Positions 62,187-64,000 of a DNA stretch of 64,000 bases are shown piece after piece (within the stretch, counting starts at the first letter, position 1; the number at the start of each line of letters is the position of its first letter). A program made the position numbers and the translations under genes. Under the pieces are notes generated by a model, which saw only the letters and a program-made list of their open reading frames with translations, ran no database searches and was not told the DNA's origin. This DNA comes from Sphingopyxis sp. BSN-002 (GTDB taxonomy: Bacteria > Pseudomonadota > Alphaproteobacteria > Sphingomonadales > Sphingomonadaceae): assembly GCF_022024275.1 (NCBI RefSeq), contig NZ_CP091804.1, forward strand, positions 1,178,001-1,242,000, read 5' to 3'.

Positions 62187-63173
62187 ATGCAAGGGAACGG
62201 TGAAGATCACGCTAATGATGATGCGGCGAAGGCCGCAGGCTTCGCCTCGCCCTTCGACCGCGCCGGATGGTTCGACCTGCTGGCAGCGCACGGCTTCGCC
62301 GGCGAGGGCCGAGTCGACGCACGCGGCAAGGCGGGCAGGACAACCGCGCTGCTGCCGCTCCGGATCGAAAGACCCGGCCATCTTGCGGGCCTGACCAACT
62401 GGTACAGCTTTGCGATCCGCCCGCTCTATGCCGGCCCGGACCACGGCGCGGCGCTGAACGACCTGCTTTTGAATTTGCGGTCGCAGGCGACACATCTCTC
62501 GCTCTACCCGATCCGCGACGAGGAGCAGCAGGCCATCGCCGGCGCCCTCCGCTCAGCCGGATGGTGGGTGAAAGCGGCTCCGGCGGGCGACCGCCACTGG
62601 CTCGATCTTTCCGGTATGGACCATGACGGCTGGTGGGCGAGCCGGCCCGGCGCGCTGCGCAGCACGGTGCAGCGCAAGGCGAAGAAGGGCATCGTCGACA
62701 TCCAGCTGCTGAACGCCTTCGACCCCGGAAGCTGGGCAGCCTATGAACAGATATATGCCGCAAGCTGGAAGCCCGAGGAAGGCGACCCGGCCCTGCTGCG
62801 CGCCTTCGCCGAGGCCGAGAGTTTTCGCGGCACCTTTCGCATGGGGATCGCGCGCATCGACGGCGTCCCGGTCGCTGCACAGTTCTGGACCGTCGAGGAC
62901 GGCACCGCCTTCATCCACAAGCTGGCGCATGTCGAGGACAGCCTGAAGGCTTCGCCCGGCACCTTGCTCTCGGCGGCATTGTTCCGCCATGTCATCGAAG
63001 TCGATCGCGTAAAGCGCATCGATTTCGGCACCGGCAACGACGCCTACAAGCGCGACTGGATGAACCGCCACGAACCGCTCTGGCGCATCGAGGCTTTCAA
63101 TCCGTCGCGGCTCGCGGCATGGGGTCCGGCGTTGAAGGCCTTTGCCCGCTCGTTGCTCAGGAAAGACTCATGA
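62187..63173 (+). CDS. GNAT-family acyltransferase (CelD-like) of the XrtA locus
   Basis: The 328-aa protein has the FemAB/CelD double-GNAT plan, with RSTVQRKAKKGIVDIQLL and a late DFGTGNDAYKRDWMNRHEP block. Its end overlaps the acyl carrier protein start (ATGA). The ATG at 62187 is conservative. A GTG at 62169 lies 4 bases after an AGGAG site and is also possible. The function is probably acyl or aminoacyl transfer to a saccharide or lipid; the donor could be the adjacent carrier protein. Confidence 0.75.
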   Translation: MQGNGEDHANDDAAKAAGFASPFDRAGWFDLLAAHGFAGEGRVDARGKAGRTTALLPLRIERPGHLAGLTNWYSFAIRPLYAGPDHGAALNDLLLNLRSQATHLSLYPIRDEEQQAIAGALRSAGWWVKAAPAGDRHWLDLSGMDHDGWWASRPGALRSTVQRKAKKGIVDIQLLNAFDPGSWAAYEQIYAASWKPEEGDPALLRAFAEAESFRGTFRMGIARIDGVPVAAQFWTVEDGTAFIHKLAHVEDSLKASPGTLLSAALFRHVIEVDRVKRIDFGTGNDAYKRDWMNRHEPLWRIEAFNPSRLAAWGPALKAFARSLLRKDS

Positions 63174-63436
63174 CCGAAGCCCATAATGTCGACGCCACCC
63201 TTCGCGCCCTGCTCGCCGACGTGCTCGGCCTTGGCGAGGAACGCGCGGCTGCGCTGACCGGCGACAGCGGCCTGTTCGGCGAGCTGCCCGAGTTCGATTC
63301 GATGGCGGTCGCGACGGTGCTGACCGAGATGGAAGATCGCCTGGGCATCATCATCGACGATGACGAGATCGACGGCGAAATCTTCGAAACCTACGGCAAC
63401 CTGCTCGCCTTCTCGCAGCGCAAGGTGAAGGGCTGA
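63170..63436 (+). CDS. Acyl carrier protein, XrtA-associated
   Basis: This 88-aa stand-alone carrier has the four-helix pattern of ACP. The phosphopantetheine serine is in PEFDSMAVATVL. The ATG at 63170 overlaps the GNAT stop, so the carrier is co-translated with the transferase. A longer upstream frame is part of the GNAT gene. With the ligase on the divergent strand and the GNAT protein upstream, it may carry an acyl or aminoacyl group for modification. Confidence 0.85.
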   Translation: MTEAHNVDATLRALLADVLGLGEERAAALTGDSGLFGELPEFDSMAVATVLTEMEDRLGIIIDDDEIDGEIFETYGNLLAFSQRKVKG

Positions 63437-63453
63437 GTCCCGTCGATGCGACC

Positions 63454-64000
63454 ATGACCGAGCATCTGCTGCGCATCGAACCCGCGGGCGCACCGCGCGC
63501 CACCGTCCTGATCCTCCCGCCGCTGTTCGACGAGGCGAACCGCCTTCGCCGCACCCTCGTGCTGGCGATGCGCGCGCTGGCGGCCGACGGATTTGCTGCG
63601 GTGCTGCCCGACCTGCCGGGACAGAATGAAAGCCTCGTCGCGCCGGACGCGGTCGATCTGGCGCAATGGCAGGATGCGCTGGCCGATGTCGCGGCAAGCC
63701 TCGATGGCCCGGTCGTCGTCGCCTCCTTCCGCGGCGGCGCGCTGATCGATCATCGCGCCAAGGCTGCTGCCTGGTGGCGCCTCGCACCCGTCGGCGGCGC
63801 CTCGCTGCTCCGCACGATGATGCGCGCGCGGGTCGCCGCCGACCGCGAGGCGGGGATCGAATCGTCGCTCGACAGTCTGCAGGAGGCAGCGAAGACCGCG
63901 CCGCTGCTGCTCGCAGGCAATGCGCTGTCGCCCGCGATGGTCGCGCAGCTCGGCAGCGCCGAAGCGCAACCGGTCGAGCCGCTGCGCAGCATCGGCCTTG
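63454..64000 (+). CDS. XrtA-associated alpha/beta hydrolase, partial (3' end beyond right edge)
   Basis: The frame starts at ATG 63454, 17 bases after the carrier gene, and is still open at the right edge, so 182 residues are visible. The start TVLILPPLFDEANRLRRTLVLAMRALAADGFAAVLPDLPG is typical of exosortase A-associated hydrolases. The expected nucleophile elbow region reads VVASFRGGALI, with Arg in place of the usual residue, so the catalytic status is uncertain. It is the end of the visible cluster; more genes probably follow. Confidence 0.75.
   Translation, partial: MTEHLLRIEPAGAPRATVLILPPLFDEANRLRRTLVLAMRALAADGFAAVLPDLPGQNESLVAPDAVDLAQWQDALADVAASLDGPVVVASFRGGALIDHRAKAAAWWRLAPVGGASLLRTMMRARVAADREAGIESSLDSLQEAAKTAPLLLAGNALSPAMVAQLGSAEAQPVEPLRSIGL

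Noticed and set aside
1..64000. CRISPR arrays, insertion sequences or prophage
   Set aside because: No regularly spaced repeats, transposase, integrase or phage structural proteins were recognised by reading; a dedicated repeat search was not run.

Overview
The window looks like chromosomal DNA from a GC-rich alphaproteobacterium of the Sphingomonadales, probably Sphingopyxis or a close relative. The evidence is protein-level resemblance, a complete alphaproteobacterial dcw cluster, many large TonB-dependent receptors, GANTC sites at the division promoters, and an exosortase A (XrtA/PEP-CTERM) exopolysaccharide locus. The genus is inference; no 16S gene is present. I see no prophage, insertion sequence or CRISPR array.

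Layout. (1) 1-19514, minus strand: a full division and cell wall cluster read from mraZ to ftsZ (mraZ, rsmH, ftsL-like, ftsI, murE, murF, mraY, murD, ftsW, murG, murC, murB, ddl, ftsQ, ftsA, ftsZ), then a TPR protein cut by the left edge. Most neighbours overlap by 1-8 bases, so translation is probably coupled. The 5' region of mraZ holds five GANTC sites and a 10-bp-phased G-run array. (2) 19815-24586: a cysteine synthase operon with two membrane proteins, divergent from a ZnuD-like TonB receptor. (3) 24645-33723: fabD/fabG around an orphan secreted protein, a divergent murein-recycling pair (LD-carboxypeptidase and an Mpl-like ligase), the ribosomal operon rpsF-rpsR-rplI, a sulfotransferase-like protein with an Fe(II)/2OG hydroxylase, and folE. 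(4) 34161-41954: two large convergent TonB receptors separated by a palindromic terminator, a Crp/Fnr regulator and a 6-phosphogluconate dehydrogenase. (5) 42046-44183: tRNA-Phe, yacG, an RNase E/G-like protein, maf and infA. (6) 44264-64000: the XrtA locus. It has Wza/Wzz/tyrosine-kinase export genes, an outer-membrane protein, an ExeA-like ATPase, a polysaccharide deacetylase, a FemAB-like protein, a glycosyltransferase, exosortase A fused to EpsI, an asparagine-synthase-like amidotransferase and a GNAT/cupin pair. Divergent from it, or upstream, are an acyl-CoA ligase, a PLP decarboxylase, a second GNAT protein, a stand-alone acyl carrier protein and a hydrolase cut by the right edge.

How the genes work together. 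Region 1 supplies peptidoglycan precursors and the early and late division proteins from one regulated block. Region 6 appears to build, modify and export a surface polysaccharide and to sort PEP-CTERM proteins; its ligase/carrier/transferase set suggests an acyl or aminoacyl decoration whose chemistry I cannot assign. The TonB receptors, with Zur-like and other shared upstream motifs, suggest metal or organic nutrient scavenging.
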